This document shows positions 25,031-33,318 of a stretch of 64,000 nt of DNA, piece after piece. Source of the stretch: an uncultured Cohaesibacter sp. GTDB lineage: Bacteria > Pseudomonadota > Alphaproteobacteria > Rhizobiales > Cohaesibacteraceae. Made by a program: the position numbers and the translations under genes. The stretch lies in assembly GCF_963662805.1 (NCBI RefSeq), contig NZ_OY759852.1, positions 62,001 through 126,000 of the forward strand, read 5' to 3'. Numbering within the stretch: the first letter of the stretch is position 1; each line of letters starts with the position of its first letter. The notes beneath the pieces were generated by a model that had not been told where the DNA came from, ran no database searches, and saw only the letters and a list, made by a program, of their open reading frames with translations.

Positions 25031-25057
25031 GAGACCGGATGGGCTCCACCCTCGCAC

Positions 25058-25657
25058 CTAATCGAACATGCCATCCTCGGCAAAGCAGGCCTTGTATTCC
25101 GAGCAAGTCTCGCAACTGGGCGAGCGGCACATGATGAAGCCTTCCTTGGCGCAAAGCTGCCGATAGAAGAATTTCTTCCAGCGCATATTCTTGTCATTCA
25201 GCACGGCAAGAGCGGTGAAATTGTGCTTGAGCATGATGCCGAGGTTCTTGCGGGAAAAGAGTCCCAGATCCGACCAGAGATGATCCGATCCCATGCAGCC
25301 GGAGGCGACAATCTGGGCGACCCAGAGTTCAGCATCCGTGCTGTTGTTGCGGTGTGTCAGCAACAGGGCCTTGACATCTTCCAATTCCGGACCGCGCTCG
25401 GGCTCGATGTCGTTGCGATCACCAGCATCAAGCGGTGACATGCCAGGAAAGAAGGTCTCAAGCATGGCGTCATAGGCGTCTTTCTCGAGGCCCATGAAGC
25501 GGGGCAAGGCACCCTCGCCCGCGATCCAGCTTGCAATCATCTCCGCCAGAAAGCCGGCGTTCGGATCTTCCTTGACGGCATGGCTCATCAGGCGCTGATA
25601 AAGCGCCTGATGAAAGGAGGCCGAGTGTTCGGTGCGATCCTCGTTTGATCTGTACAT
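25058..25657 (-). CDS. nifQ: NifQ, molybdenum donor for FeMo-cofactor
   Basis: NifQ is an Fe-S/Mo protein that delivers molybdenum to NifEN/NifH. From the ATG at 25657 it is 199 aa. The C-terminus carries the family motif Cys-x4-Cys-x2-Cys-x5-Cys (MCRSPSCETCSEYKACF). The DLGLFSRKNLGIMLKHNFTALAVLN block near residues 122-146 is also typical. Its ATG overlaps the stop of the preceding ferredoxin gene (TAATG), so the two are coupled. A start at 25723 lies inside that gene and is rejected. It is convergent with the hemerythrin gene, only 27 bases away. Confidence 0.94.
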   Translation of the reverse strand: MYRSNEDRTEHSASFHQALYQRLMSHAVKEDPNAGFLAEMIASWIAGEGALPRFMGLEKDAYDAMLETFFPGMSPLDAGDRNDIEPERGPELEDVKALLLTHRNNSTDAELWVAQIVASGCMGSDHLWSDLGLFSRKNLGIMLKHNFTALAVLNDKNMRWKKFFYRQLCAKEGFIMCRSPSCETCSEYKACFAEDGMFD

Positions 25658-26016
25658 TACGCACGCTCGTAGGTGATGCGGATGTCTTCGTCGCGCACGA
25701 TCATCTGACAAGCCAGACGCCACTCGCTCGGCATATCGTTGACGATCACCTTTTCAAGCTCGTCCTTCGTCATCTTGCCGATTTCGCGCAAGACGGTTTT
25801 TTCCTTGTCCGTCATATGCACGCCCATGCGGGTCGGGCCACCGTCGAGGTCGGTCACCTTGATGACGCAGGAGCCGCATTCACCGTCTCCGCAGTCAAAA
25901 CGCACGGGAATTTTGTATTCCTTTGCCAGCGACAGAACCGTTTTCTTGTGGCTCGCAGCCGGGACGTAGATTTCCATTTCGTCGAATTCAGGATGCTGGA
26001 AAATGATCTTCGGCAT
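25657..26016 (-). CDS. [2Fe-2S] ferredoxin, plant type, adjacent to nifQ
   Basis: A 119-aa ferredoxin with the [2Fe-2S] ligand loop FDCGDGECGSC near residues 40-50 and the fourth cysteine in WRLACQMIV near 102. It has a larger C-terminal helical segment (TDKEKTVLREIGKMTKDELEKV) than simple plant-type ferredoxins. The C-terminus is coupled to nifQ. It could provide electrons for NifQ or nitrogenase; sequence does not tell. Confidence 0.87.
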   Translation of the reverse strand: MPKIIFQHPEFDEMEIYVPAASHKKTVLSLAKEYKIPVRFDCGDGECGSCVIKVTDLDGGPTRMGVHMTDKEKTVLREIGKMTKDELEKVIVNDMPSEWRLACQMIVRDEDIRITYERA

Positions 26017-26092
26017 TTTGTTCGGTCCTTTTCACGGTTTGCTGCAAGGAGCCCGGCCAAGGCTGAGCCCCACGGACAGCAATCGTTCGGCC

Positions 26093-26383
26093 TCAGGCCG
26101 GTTTGACGATGGTTTCCCCTTCGCCGATGATCTGGGCCTGACAAGCCAGACGCATGTCCTTGCCCGCCATGTTTTCCTGCAGCACCTTGTCCTCCAGAGC
26201 GGAAGGTTCAGAGAGGTTTTCCATGCCCTCTTCCACCTTCATCAGACAGGTTCCGCAGTCGCCCTCGCGGCAGCCGTAAATGATACCGGCCCCGACTTTT
26301 TCCGACACTTCGATCACGCGCGTCCCTGCGGGCACGTTGACCGAAACGTCGATGTCTTCAAACGTCAGCTTTCCTTTTGCCAT
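26093..26383 (-). CDS. [2Fe-2S] ferredoxin
   Basis: A 96-aa ferredoxin starting MAKGKLTFEDIDVSVNVPAG at the ATG at 26383 with an AAGGAG box. The cluster loop is YGCREGDCGTC near residues 37-47, and the last cysteine is in MRLACQAQI near 84. It is related to but distinct from the next gene: the pair looks like an old duplication (similar loop and the RLACQ ending). It follows the flavodiiron gene by 125 bases and lies upstream of the second ferredoxin and nifQ. Confidence 0.87.
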   Translation of the reverse strand: MAKGKLTFEDIDVSVNVPAGTRVIEVSEKVGAGIIYGCREGDCGTCLMKVEEGMENLSEPSALEDKVLQENMAGKDMRLACQAQIIGEGETIVKPA

Positions 26384-26508
26384 AATCTTCTCCTTGGTCA
26401 GTGCATAGCTTCCGAAGACCTGGTCGACCCCTTGAAAGCATATGCATATGGCTTTGTTCTCCTCACCTGCCTCCCCGTAATCCCGGGCGAGCGCAACTTC
26501 GGAAACCT

Positions 26509-27771
26509 TCACAAATCCGCGAAGTCGATGACTTTCGGCTTCGCCTTGCCAGACAAGGACTCGGCTATCGCGCGACCAAAGGAAACGCAGTCGTCAAGTT
26601 CCTGTTCCGTCGGATGAAACTTGATGCGAAGCCCTTTTTCGGGCACACGCATCTTGAGGCCGCGCAGGCGGTCTTCAATCATTGGAACAGCTTCGCCGGA
26701 CCATCCGTAGGATCCGAAAGCTCCTCCCATCTTGCCTCGTGTCTCGATTGAAATGAGCGAGGCGAGCACGTCCCAGACCGGCTTGACGGCATCGCCATTG
26801 ATCGTTGGCGAGCCGAACACCAGACAGTCCGCGCTCTCGATCAGGTCGACAAATGGCTCAACCTCTCCTCCCTGCAGATCGTAGAGGGAGACGCGCACGC
26901 CATCGATACCGCTTGCCCCTGAATAGACCGACCGCGCCATTTCGGCCGTGGCGCCATAGGCGCTCATGTAGAAGATCAGCAGGCTCTTGTCCTTGCCCTC
27001 CACCTCGTTGGGCAGATAGGAATTGGAAAGCGCGCGATAGGAGCGTACATATTCCATCGGCTGATCCCTGAGGATCGGACCGTGCGAGGGAGCGATCAAG
27101 GTCGGCTCCAGCGGCTCGATCTTGTCCATGCCCTCAAGCACCCAGCGCTTGAAGGGGCGCATGATGTGGCGGAAGTAATATTCAAACGAGAAGCGGAAAT
27201 CGCCCACGAGGTCGTTATAGAGCCGGTCGTCGCAGAAATGACTGCCGAAGACATCGCAGGAGAAAAGGATCTTCTCCTTTGGCAGCCAGGTGCATTTGGT
27301 CTCGGGCCAGTGCAGGTAAGGCGTATGGATGAACTGCATGGTCCGGTCACCAAGGCTGATCTCCTCGCCATCCTCAGTCATCGTATAGCTGTAGTTTTCA
27401 AGCTCGTCCTTGAGGGTGGCGTGCAGCAGCTTCATGCCGCGATTGGAGATGTAGATGTGCGCCTGAGGGGCGCGTCGCATCAGCTCCGGCACGGCCCCCG
27501 CATGGTCGGGCTCCATATGATTGAGCACCAGCGCGGTGATCTCGTCATAGCGGCAGGTCTCTTCGAGACGGGCGAAGAATTCATCGGAGAATTCCTCCTT
27601 GACCGTATCGATGATGGCCACCCCTTCCGAACCCCTGACGGCATAGGAATTGTAGGTGGTGCCGTTGGCGGTTTTCAAAATCAGATCGAAGGTGCGCAGG
27701 TCCGGATCGAGCGCTCCGATCCAGTGCACACCTTCAGCGATTTCGACTGCATTCAAAGCCATGCTTGGCAT
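26509..27771 (-). CDS. fprA: Flavodiiron protein (FprA-type A flavoprotein)
   Basis: A 420-aa protein with an N-terminal beta-lactamase-like di-iron domain and a C-terminal flavodoxin-like FMN domain (from about residue 262, FYMSAYGATAEMARSV). Di-iron ligands are visible in NHMEPDHAG (His85, Glu87, Asp89, His90), with a later His near 149-154 and Asp173 (SCDVFG). Such enzymes reduce O2 to water or NO to N2O using electrons from ferredoxin or rubredoxin. It sits between fdxN and two ferredoxin genes in the nifB transcript, so protection of nitrogenase from oxygen is the likely job. Confidence 0.9.
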   Translation of the reverse strand: MPSMALNAVEIAEGVHWIGALDPDLRTFDLILKTANGTTYNSYAVRGSEGVAIIDTVKEEFSDEFFARLEETCRYDEITALVLNHMEPDHAGAVPELMRRAPQAHIYISNRGMKLLHATLKDELENYSYTMTEDGEEISLGDRTMQFIHTPYLHWPETKCTWLPKEKILFSCDVFGSHFCDDRLYNDLVGDFRFSFEYYFRHIMRPFKRWVLEGMDKIEPLEPTLIAPSHGPILRDQPMEYVRSYRALSNSYLPNEVEGKDKSLLIFYMSAYGATAEMARSVYSGASGIDGVRVSLYDLQGGEVEPFVDLIESADCLVFGSPTINGDAVKPVWDVLASLISIETRGKMGGAFGSYGWSGEAVPMIEDRLRGLKMRVPEKGLRIKFHPTEQELDDCVSFGRAIAESLSGKAKPKVIDFADL

Positions 27772-27781
27772 CTGACTTGTC

Positions 27782-28057
27782 CTAGAGAATTCCTTGTGCG
27801 ACCAGTTCTGCGATCCGTTGCGGCGGAATACCCGTCAGGGAGCCGGGCGGGTTCATCACCTCGCCGAACTCATTGAGGATCGCGCCCTCGACCGGGCAAA
27901 TGCTGGCACATTGAGCATCGGCGTGATCTCCCTCGCAGTGGGTGCAAGTCTTGGCCGATATCATGAAATGGGCCTCCCCTTGCGAGATGGCCTTGGATGG
28001 ACAGACATCCATGCAGGCGTGGCAATTGACGCAAAGTTCGGTGATCGAATAGCTCAT
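27782..28057 (-). CDS. fdxN: FdxN-type 2[4Fe-4S] ferredoxin
   Basis: A 91-aa ferredoxin with CVNCHACMDVCP near residues 9-20 and the second cluster CTHCEGDHADAQCASICP near 38-55, which has the inserted loop typical of FdxN. A C-terminal tail of about 35 residues follows. The ATG has an AAGGAG box. The gene lies 11 bases after nifB. FdxN is known to support NifB activity and to donate electrons to nitrogenase. Confidence 0.92.
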   Translation of the reverse strand: MSYSITELCVNCHACMDVCPSKAISQGEAHFMISAKTCTHCEGDHADAQCASICPVEGAILNEFGEVMNPPGSLTGIPPQRIAELVAQGIL

Positions 28058-28068
28058 TGCTCTCTCCT

Positions 28069-29682
28069 TCAGGCGATCAGGGGGCGGGAGGCGGCGCTGG
28101 AAAGGCTGCCCGCCTCATACATCTCGACATAGACATCCATCACCGCCTTGGCGATTGGCTCCATGGCATGCTCGCCGTTCGGGATGATGCCTGCGGCTTC
28201 CAACTGATCCCAAGGCTCATAACCAATCTTGGAGCAGAGCACTGCCTCGCAATCGGAGAGCATGCGGATGGTCTTTTGCAGCGAGGTCTCGGCATCACCG
28301 CAGGTGGTATCGCCACCGCAATATTGGTCGGTCTTGCGATGACCGACGAAGCGGGCTCCTCGAGGCGAAGCTTCGTAGATCATGAATTCCTTGGCATGGC
28401 CGAAATGCTGGTTGATGATCCCCTGCCCGCTGCTGGCCACGGCCATGAAGACCGGGCGGCTGTCGGATGGATAGGACAAGGCCTCTTCGCTCATGCCACC
28501 AAGGGCGGCTGCCAGATGCGGCGGGATGGCATTGTTGTTGGACAGGCTCGCCTTTGCCCGCGCCTCGGCCGTCTGGCCGTTGTAAGTGAAGAGCGTCCGG
28601 CTGCCCGATGTCGCAAGCTGATGCTTGAGGTCTTCCTGACGCTCTTTCTGCCGGTTCCGTTTATCTTCGATGCCCTGCTGCACTCTGGCGCGTTCGAGCA
28701 TCGCGGCCTCATAATCGATCTCCATGTCATCGATCTTGGCGAGTGTGAATTCCTCGCCCCGATCTTCTCCCAACAGACCAACAGCATCAGCACGACACTG
28801 ACGGCAATGGCGCATCATGTTCATGTCGCCGCAGGCGTCCTGCAGATCCGTCAATTCCTGCTGATTCGGACTGCGCTGGCCCATGACGCCATAATAAGTG
28901 CCGTGCTCCGGCTCGGCGATCAGCGGCATGACATTGTGCAGGAACGCGCCCTTGGACTTGATGACCTTGCTGACTTCCTTCAGATGCTCGTCGTTGACGC
29001 CGGGGATCAGAACCGAGTTCACCTTGACGAGGATGCCGCGCTCGATGAGCATCTCAAGGCCCTTCTGCTGGCGTTCAATCAGGATCTTGGCGGCCTTGAC
29101 GCCTCGGATGCGACGGTTGTTCCAATAGATCCAGGGGTAGATCTTGGCGGCAACTTCCGGATCGACGGCATTGATGGTGATGGTCACGTGATCGACATTG
29201 TGCTTGGAGAGCTCGTCGACGCAATCTGGCAAGGAAAGACCATTGGTCGAAACGCAGAGTTTGATGTCTGGGGCCTTCTCGGTCAGCTGGCGGAAGGTCT
29301 CGAAGGTGCGTTCGGGATTGGCGAGCGGGTCGCCCGGTCCGGCCACGCCCAGCACGGTCATCTGGGGAATGGTGGCGGCGACGGCGAGCGTTTTCTTGAC
29401 CGCCTGATCCGGGGTCAGAAGCTCGGAGACGACGCCCGGGCGGCTCTCGTTGGCACAGTCATATTTGCGATTGCAATAGTTGCACTGGATGTTGCAGGAC
29501 GGGGCCACAGCCACATGCATGCGGGCATAATGGTGATGGGCCTCCTCCGAATAGCAGGGATGGTTCTTGACCTTGTCCCGAATGCTTTCAGGGAGTTCCG
29601 CTACATGATCCTGCGAGCTGCCGCAGGAGACTTGCGTGCATCCACCACCGCTGTGATCCGGTTCAAGATTCGAAATCTCCAT
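28069..29682 (-). CDS. nifB: NifB, FeMo-cofactor core synthase (radical SAM)
   Basis: NifB fuses two [4Fe-4S] clusters and inserts carbide to make NifB-co. The 537-aa protein has the radical-SAM triad Cys63-x3-Cys67-x2-Cys70 (SCNIQCNYC), and GVAGPGDPLANPERT near residue 112 is the SAM-binding GGxxP-like segment. The linker near 360-430 leads to a C-terminal NifX-like domain (VASSGQGIINQHFGHAKEF near 430-450). This fused form is the usual proteobacterial one. It starts the transcript nifB-fdxN-fprA-fd-fd-nifQ, with its own sigma-54 promoter. Confidence 0.97.
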   Translation of the reverse strand: MEISNLEPDHSGGGCTQVSCGSSQDHVAELPESIRDKVKNHPCYSEEAHHHYARMHVAVAPSCNIQCNYCNRKYDCANESRPGVVSELLTPDQAVKKTLAVAATIPQMTVLGVAGPGDPLANPERTFETFRQLTEKAPDIKLCVSTNGLSLPDCVDELSKHNVDHVTITINAVDPEVAAKIYPWIYWNNRRIRGVKAAKILIERQQKGLEMLIERGILVKVNSVLIPGVNDEHLKEVSKVIKSKGAFLHNVMPLIAEPEHGTYYGVMGQRSPNQQELTDLQDACGDMNMMRHCRQCRADAVGLLGEDRGEEFTLAKIDDMEIDYEAAMLERARVQQGIEDKRNRQKERQEDLKHQLATSGSRTLFTYNGQTAEARAKASLSNNNAIPPHLAAALGGMSEEALSYPSDSRPVFMAVASSGQGIINQHFGHAKEFMIYEASPRGARFVGHRKTDQYCGGDTTCGDAETSLQKTIRMLSDCEAVLCSKIGYEPWDQLEAAGIIPNGEHAMEPIAKAVMDVYVEMYEAGSLSSAASRPLIA

Positions 29683-29732
29683 CGCCTAGCATCCTTTCCA
29701 GTTCATTGCATTTCTGGGTCCGAAGGATGCTC

Positions 29733-29748
29733 TGCAAGGGCTGTGCCA
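29733..29748 (-). promoter_or_regulatory. Sigma-54 promoter of nifB
   Basis: The minus strand reads TGGCACAGCCCTTGCA, a perfect -24/-12 element 51 bases before the nifB start. Confidence 0.94.
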
Positions 29749-29814
29749 CACTAGGAATATTCTATAAGATATTGAATTATTGTACTTTTCTAAATTCTTT
29801 GTGGCATCACCGAT

Positions 29815-29830
29815 TGTCGCAGATGTGACA
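29815..29830 (-). promoter_or_regulatory. NifA upstream activator site for nifB
   Basis: TGTCGCAGATGTGACA fits TGT-N10-ACA, 67 bp upstream of the -24 element and between nifB and the nifA stop. Confidence 0.88.
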
Positions 29831-29910
29831 ATCAGTGTGGATCGAGCTTGCGAGATTTATGACAATGCTGGAGGGCCATGTCGGACAAAGTCGACAAGGC
29901 GGATGACGGG

Positions 29911-31542
29911 TCAGATCTTGCGCACGGAAATGCCCAGGATCTTGATGCGATATGCGATCTGACGCGGGGTCATGTCGAGCAGACGAGCGGCCTTGGCCTG
30001 CACCCAGCCGGCCTCTTCGAGGGCTGCGATCACACGCTCCCGCTCGTCGAGTTCCTCATTCTGCCATGCCTTGTCCGCAGATACGGGTTCGGGCGTGTGC
30101 GACTTGAGGATCGGCGGCAAGGGCTGGGCGGGAACGCCGGTCAGTGCCTTTTCGGGCAGGCCGGACAGCGAGACTGCATCACGATCGATGATCCCGTCGG
30201 GGCTCATAACAGCGGCGCGTTCGAGGCAGTTTTCCAGCTCGCGCACGTTGCCGGGCCATGTGTGACGCAGCAACAGGCGAATGGCGCTGTCCTTGAGGGT
30301 CAGTTCCCTGCCCTGCTGTTCGGCGACCTTGGAGATCAGGAAACGGGCCAGTTCGGGAATGTCATCCATGCGATCCTTTAGGGATGGCATCTTGATGGTC
30401 ATCACGTTGAGCCGGTAATAGAGATCCTCGCGGAACTCGCCGCTTTCGATGGCGGCTTCCAGATCCTTGTTGGTGGCAGCAATGATGCGGACGTCGACCT
30501 TGATGGTCTTGTTGCCACCGACGCGCTCGAACTCGCCTTCCTGCAGAATGCGCAGGAGCTTTGACTGGAAGGCCGGAGTGATCTCGCCGATTTCATCAAG
30601 GAAGAGCGTGCCGCCGTCGGCCTGCTCGAAGCGCCCTTTGCGCTGCGAGGTCGCGCCAGTGAAGGCACCCTTCTCATGACCGAAGAGCTCGGACTCGAGC
30701 AAATTGTCTGGCAAGGCGGCGCAGTTGAGCTTGAGGTAGGGTTCCTTGGCACGCGGGGAATTATAGTGGATCGCGTTGGCAATCAGCTCCTTGCCGGTGC
30801 CGCTTTCACCGCGGATCAGAACCGTGGTGTTCCACTTGGCAACCATCCGGACCTGATCGAAGACCATGCGCATGGCATCGGTCTCGCCGACGATGTTGTC
30901 GAAGGCATGCAGGCGCTTGACGCGGCGGCGCAGACTGTCGCGCTCGGCACGCAACTCATCCGTCTGCTGCTGCACCGCATTGGAGAGCAGGATCGCCTGA
31001 CCAATCAGCGAGGCAATCATCTGCATCAGCTTTGCATTGTCCTCGAGGAACTTGTCGGCAAAGTTCGGCTGCGCAGCCAGAACGCCCACAGGATTGTCAT
31101 TGCCAATGAAGATCGGCGCGGCAATGAAGGGTCGGTCAGGATCATACATGCCAAGCCGGTCAAGGAAGCGTGGCTCCTGCGAGATACGCGGCACGACGAT
31201 GAGTTTCTTTTCATTGAGGATCGCCCCGACGATGCCCTCTCCGGGTTGATAGCGAACATTCTTGGTGAAGATCGCCTGATCCTGATGAATATCGGTAATC
31301 TTGAGGTCGCCTGTATGCTCCTCCACCAGACAGATCATGCCGTAGTGCAGGCGCCCTTCCTCATGGAGCAGCTTGAGCACTTCCTGCGAGGTCTCCTGCA
31401 GATCAAGTGTCCGCCCCAGCAGCTGGCTGACCTTGTACAAGGTCTCCAGTTCTCTGCGATAGAAAGAGCAGAAAATCGGTTTTGGGCAAACACGGCTTCC
31501 ACTTTGCGCCAGAGATTCACTCGGATGTAGGTTGGCGGTCAT
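29911..31542 (-). CDS. nifA: NifA, sigma-54-dependent activator of nif genes
   Basis: A 543-aa enhancer-binding protein with an N-terminal GAF domain (about 35-185), AAA+ domain (about 213-445; Walker A GESGTGKE at 245-252, sigma-54 contact loop GAFTGA at 292-297) and C-terminal FIS-type helix-turn-helix (QAKAARLLDMTPRQIAYRI). The linker after the AAA+ domain has no cysteines: the Cys-x4-Cys of oxygen-sensing alphaproteobacterial NifA is absent. That form is the type controlled by NifL, whose gene lies just upstream. It is the obvious activator of the six sigma-54 promoters found here. Confidence 0.96.
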   Translation of the reverse strand: MTANLHPSESLAQSGSRVCPKPIFCSFYRRELETLYKVSQLLGRTLDLQETSQEVLKLLHEEGRLHYGMICLVEEHTGDLKITDIHQDQAIFTKNVRYQPGEGIVGAILNEKKLIVVPRISQEPRFLDRLGMYDPDRPFIAAPIFIGNDNPVGVLAAQPNFADKFLEDNAKLMQMIASLIGQAILLSNAVQQQTDELRAERDSLRRRVKRLHAFDNIVGETDAMRMVFDQVRMVAKWNTTVLIRGESGTGKELIANAIHYNSPRAKEPYLKLNCAALPDNLLESELFGHEKGAFTGATSQRKGRFEQADGGTLFLDEIGEITPAFQSKLLRILQEGEFERVGGNKTIKVDVRIIAATNKDLEAAIESGEFREDLYYRLNVMTIKMPSLKDRMDDIPELARFLISKVAEQQGRELTLKDSAIRLLLRHTWPGNVRELENCLERAAVMSPDGIIDRDAVSLSGLPEKALTGVPAQPLPPILKSHTPEPVSADKAWQNEELDERERVIAALEEAGWVQAKAARLLDMTPRQIAYRIKILGISVRKI

Positions 31543-31568
31543 ATATCACTCATAGTCCCGGTTAAAGT

Positions 31569-32399
31569 TCAACAAGCTGGCAATGTGAAACTGACGAAGG
31601 TCCCGATCCCTCCGCCGTCCCTGATTTCGATCTCTCCATGCAGGTCCGAGAGAATCTGGTGGGCGATTGCCAGCCCCATGCCCGAGCGATGAGGGCCTTC
31701 GCTCCAGGCGGTGTAGAAGGGTTCGAAGACCTTGGTCCTGAGGGCACGGTCAATGCCCGGTCCGGTATCGTGAATGCAGACTTCGATCAGACCGTCTTCG
31801 GCCATACGCGAAATGACCCCCACTTCGCGCGCTCTGGTGCCATCCTGCGCGACAGCCGTGATGGCGTTGTCAAGCAGGATGCGCAGCAGAACCCTGAGAC
31901 CGATCTCGTCGCCATAGGTCATTGCAAGGTCGGGCTTTGCTCGCCAGTCAACGACGATGCCTGCGGCGGCCAGCTGATCGGCCATGATCACCAGACAGTC
32001 CCTGATCCCCTCATTGACGTTGACTGGGCCGTGCACGATCGACTTCTTTTCCGGAATGGCGAGAGACAATCTCTTCTTGGCGGATTCCCCGGACACCAGC
32101 GCTTCCTCTATCGCGCATTCCATGGGAACACATAGCTCCACCTTATGCTCGCAGATCTGCCGTTCCATGTTGTTGGACATGGCCTGAATGACATTGAGGG
32201 GTGCCTGCAACAGATAGAGAGCCCCATCGATCATCTCTCGTGTTCGATATTCCATTTCCGTCTCGGCCATCCGCGCACGAATGACGTTGAGCCGCGCCTT
32301 CTCATACTGACGCTTCTGGAAATCGACCAGTTGACACTCCGAGGCGCATTCCAGCGTGTGCAGGGGCACCTTGATATCACTTGTAGATAGTTCCGACAT
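31569..32399 (-). CDS. nifL: NifL-like anti-activator lacking the N-terminal PAS domains
   Basis: NifL binds and inhibits NifA in response to oxygen and fixed nitrogen. This product is only 276 aa from the ATG at 32399, against about 500 for known NifL. It keeps the dimerisation-like helix (EYRTREMIDGALYLLQAPLNVIQAMSN, about 50-76), without the histidine of true kinases, and a GHKL ATPase domain: N-box LLRILLDNAITAV near 180, DTGPGI near 219, EPFYTAW near 233, GMGLAIA near 247. The FAD-binding PAS1 and PAS2 sensor region is absent, and nothing like it is encoded in the 300 bases upstream. An in-frame start at 32555 is possible but would place the rnf NifA site inside the gene. NifL is inferred from the position before nifA and the NifL-like H region. 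Confidence 0.72.
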   Translation of the reverse strand: MSELSTSDIKVPLHTLECASECQLVDFQKRQYEKARLNVIRARMAETEMEYRTREMIDGALYLLQAPLNVIQAMSNNMERQICEHKVELCVPMECAIEEALVSGESAKKRLSLAIPEKKSIVHGPVNVNEGIRDCLVIMADQLAAAGIVVDWRAKPDLAMTYGDEIGLRVLLRILLDNAITAVAQDGTRAREVGVISRMAEDGLIEVCIHDTGPGIDRALRTKVFEPFYTAWSEGPHRSGMGLAIAHQILSDLHGEIEIRDGGGIGTFVSFTLPAC

Positions 32400-32497
32400 G
32401 GTTTTCGCTGCTTCTTCTTTTTCTGCCTGAAAAGGACGATGCAAATTGCGTGCCGAAGGCTTTTGGGCGTTTTTCAACCCTTCCAAACTGCGGATCT

Positions 32498-32513
32498 TGT
32501 CGGGTTTGCTACA
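32498..32513 (+). promoter_or_regulatory. NifA upstream activator site for rnfA
   Basis: TGTCGGGTTTGCTACA fits TGT-N10-ACA and lies 133 bp upstream of the -24 element at 32646. Confidence 0.72.
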
Positions 32514-32645
32514 TTTTTGATCTGTAGAAATCACATTTTGTCGCAATTCATGCACCTATACGTAATTTCCCTAAGTAACTGAAATCTTGCAGAAAATAGC
32601 GCCTTTCACAATCTCACCCTCACCACCACATCCGCTCCGAGAACT

Positions 32646-32661
32646 TGGCACAGTAAATGCA
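32646..32661 (+). promoter_or_regulatory. Sigma-54 promoter of the rnf operon
   Basis: TGGCACAGTAAATGCA has a perfect -24 half and a one-base-altered -12 half with correct spacing. It ends 52 bases before the rnfA start. Confidence 0.85.
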
Positions 32662-32713
32662 ATTCACCTTCCGACCACATGAATTCGACCCTCAATCATG
32701 ATCGGAAGACGCA

Positions 32714-33295
32714 ATGGACACCATGTTGCTCATCCTGTTGGAGACAGCCCTCGTCAACAACGTCGTGCTGGTGAAGTTTCTCGGGCTGTGCCCCTTCATG
32801 GGCGTGTCCAACAAACTGTCCGCTGCATTGGGGATGGGATTTGCGACCACCTTCGTCCTGACCATTGCGGCGACCGCGGGCTGGCTGCTGGAGAAGATGG
32901 TGCTCGAGCCGTTGGGGCTCGAATATTTGCGTATTCTGACACTGATCCTTGTCATCGCCTCGGTGGTGCAGTTCACCGAGATGGCCATCCGCAAACTGTC
33001 TCCGCTGCTGCATCAGGGTCTAGGCATCTTCCTGCCGCTGATCACGACCAACTGCGCGGTGCTGGGTGTCGCGCTGCTCAACATTCAGGAAGATCACAAT
33101 CTCATTGAAAGCATGCTGTTCGGTTTTGGCTCGGCTGTCGGCTTCTCGCTGGTGCTGGTGTTGTTCGCCGGGCTTCGCGAACGGCTCAAGCTTGCCGAAG
33201 TGCCCGCCCTGTTCGCCGGAACGCCAATCGCCTTTCTGACCGCCGGGTTCCTGTCCCTGTCCTTCATGGGCTTTGCCGGGCTGGTCTCGCACTGA
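32714..33295 (+). CDS. rnfA: RnfA, ion-translocating ferredoxin reductase subunit
   Basis: An inner-membrane subunit of the Rnf complex, which uses ion-motive force to drive reduction of low-potential ferredoxin by NADH for nitrogenase. The 193-aa protein has about six hydrophobic helices and the conserved NNVVLVKFLGLCPFMGVSNK near residues 15-34 and PLITTNCAVLGVAL near 97-110, whose cysteines hold the membrane [2Fe-2S] cluster with RnfE. First gene of the seven-gene operon under a nif-type promoter. Confidence 0.96.
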   Translation: MDTMLLILLETALVNNVVLVKFLGLCPFMGVSNKLSAALGMGFATTFVLTIAATAGWLLEKMVLEPLGLEYLRILTLILVIASVVQFTEMAIRKLSPLLHQGLGIFLPLITTNCAVLGVALLNIQEDHNLIESMLFGFGSAVGFSLVLVLFAGLRERLKLAEVPALFAGTPIAFLTAGFLSLSFMGFAGLVSH

Positions 33296-33318
33296 GTTTG
33301 TTCTAGGAGAGAAACATT

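Larger units (their letters stand above)
32400..32713. other. Divergent control region between nifL and rnfA
   Basis: Contains a plus-strand sigma-54 promoter and NifA site for rnfA (listed separately). For nifL a minus-strand element near 32588 has the GG and GC pairs one base too far apart, so I do not call a sigma-54 promoter for nifLA. Confidence 0.6.

Noticed and set aside
32580..32610. Minus-strand sigma-54 element for nifLA
   Set aside because: The GG and GC pairs are separated by 11 bases instead of 10, so the element does not fit.
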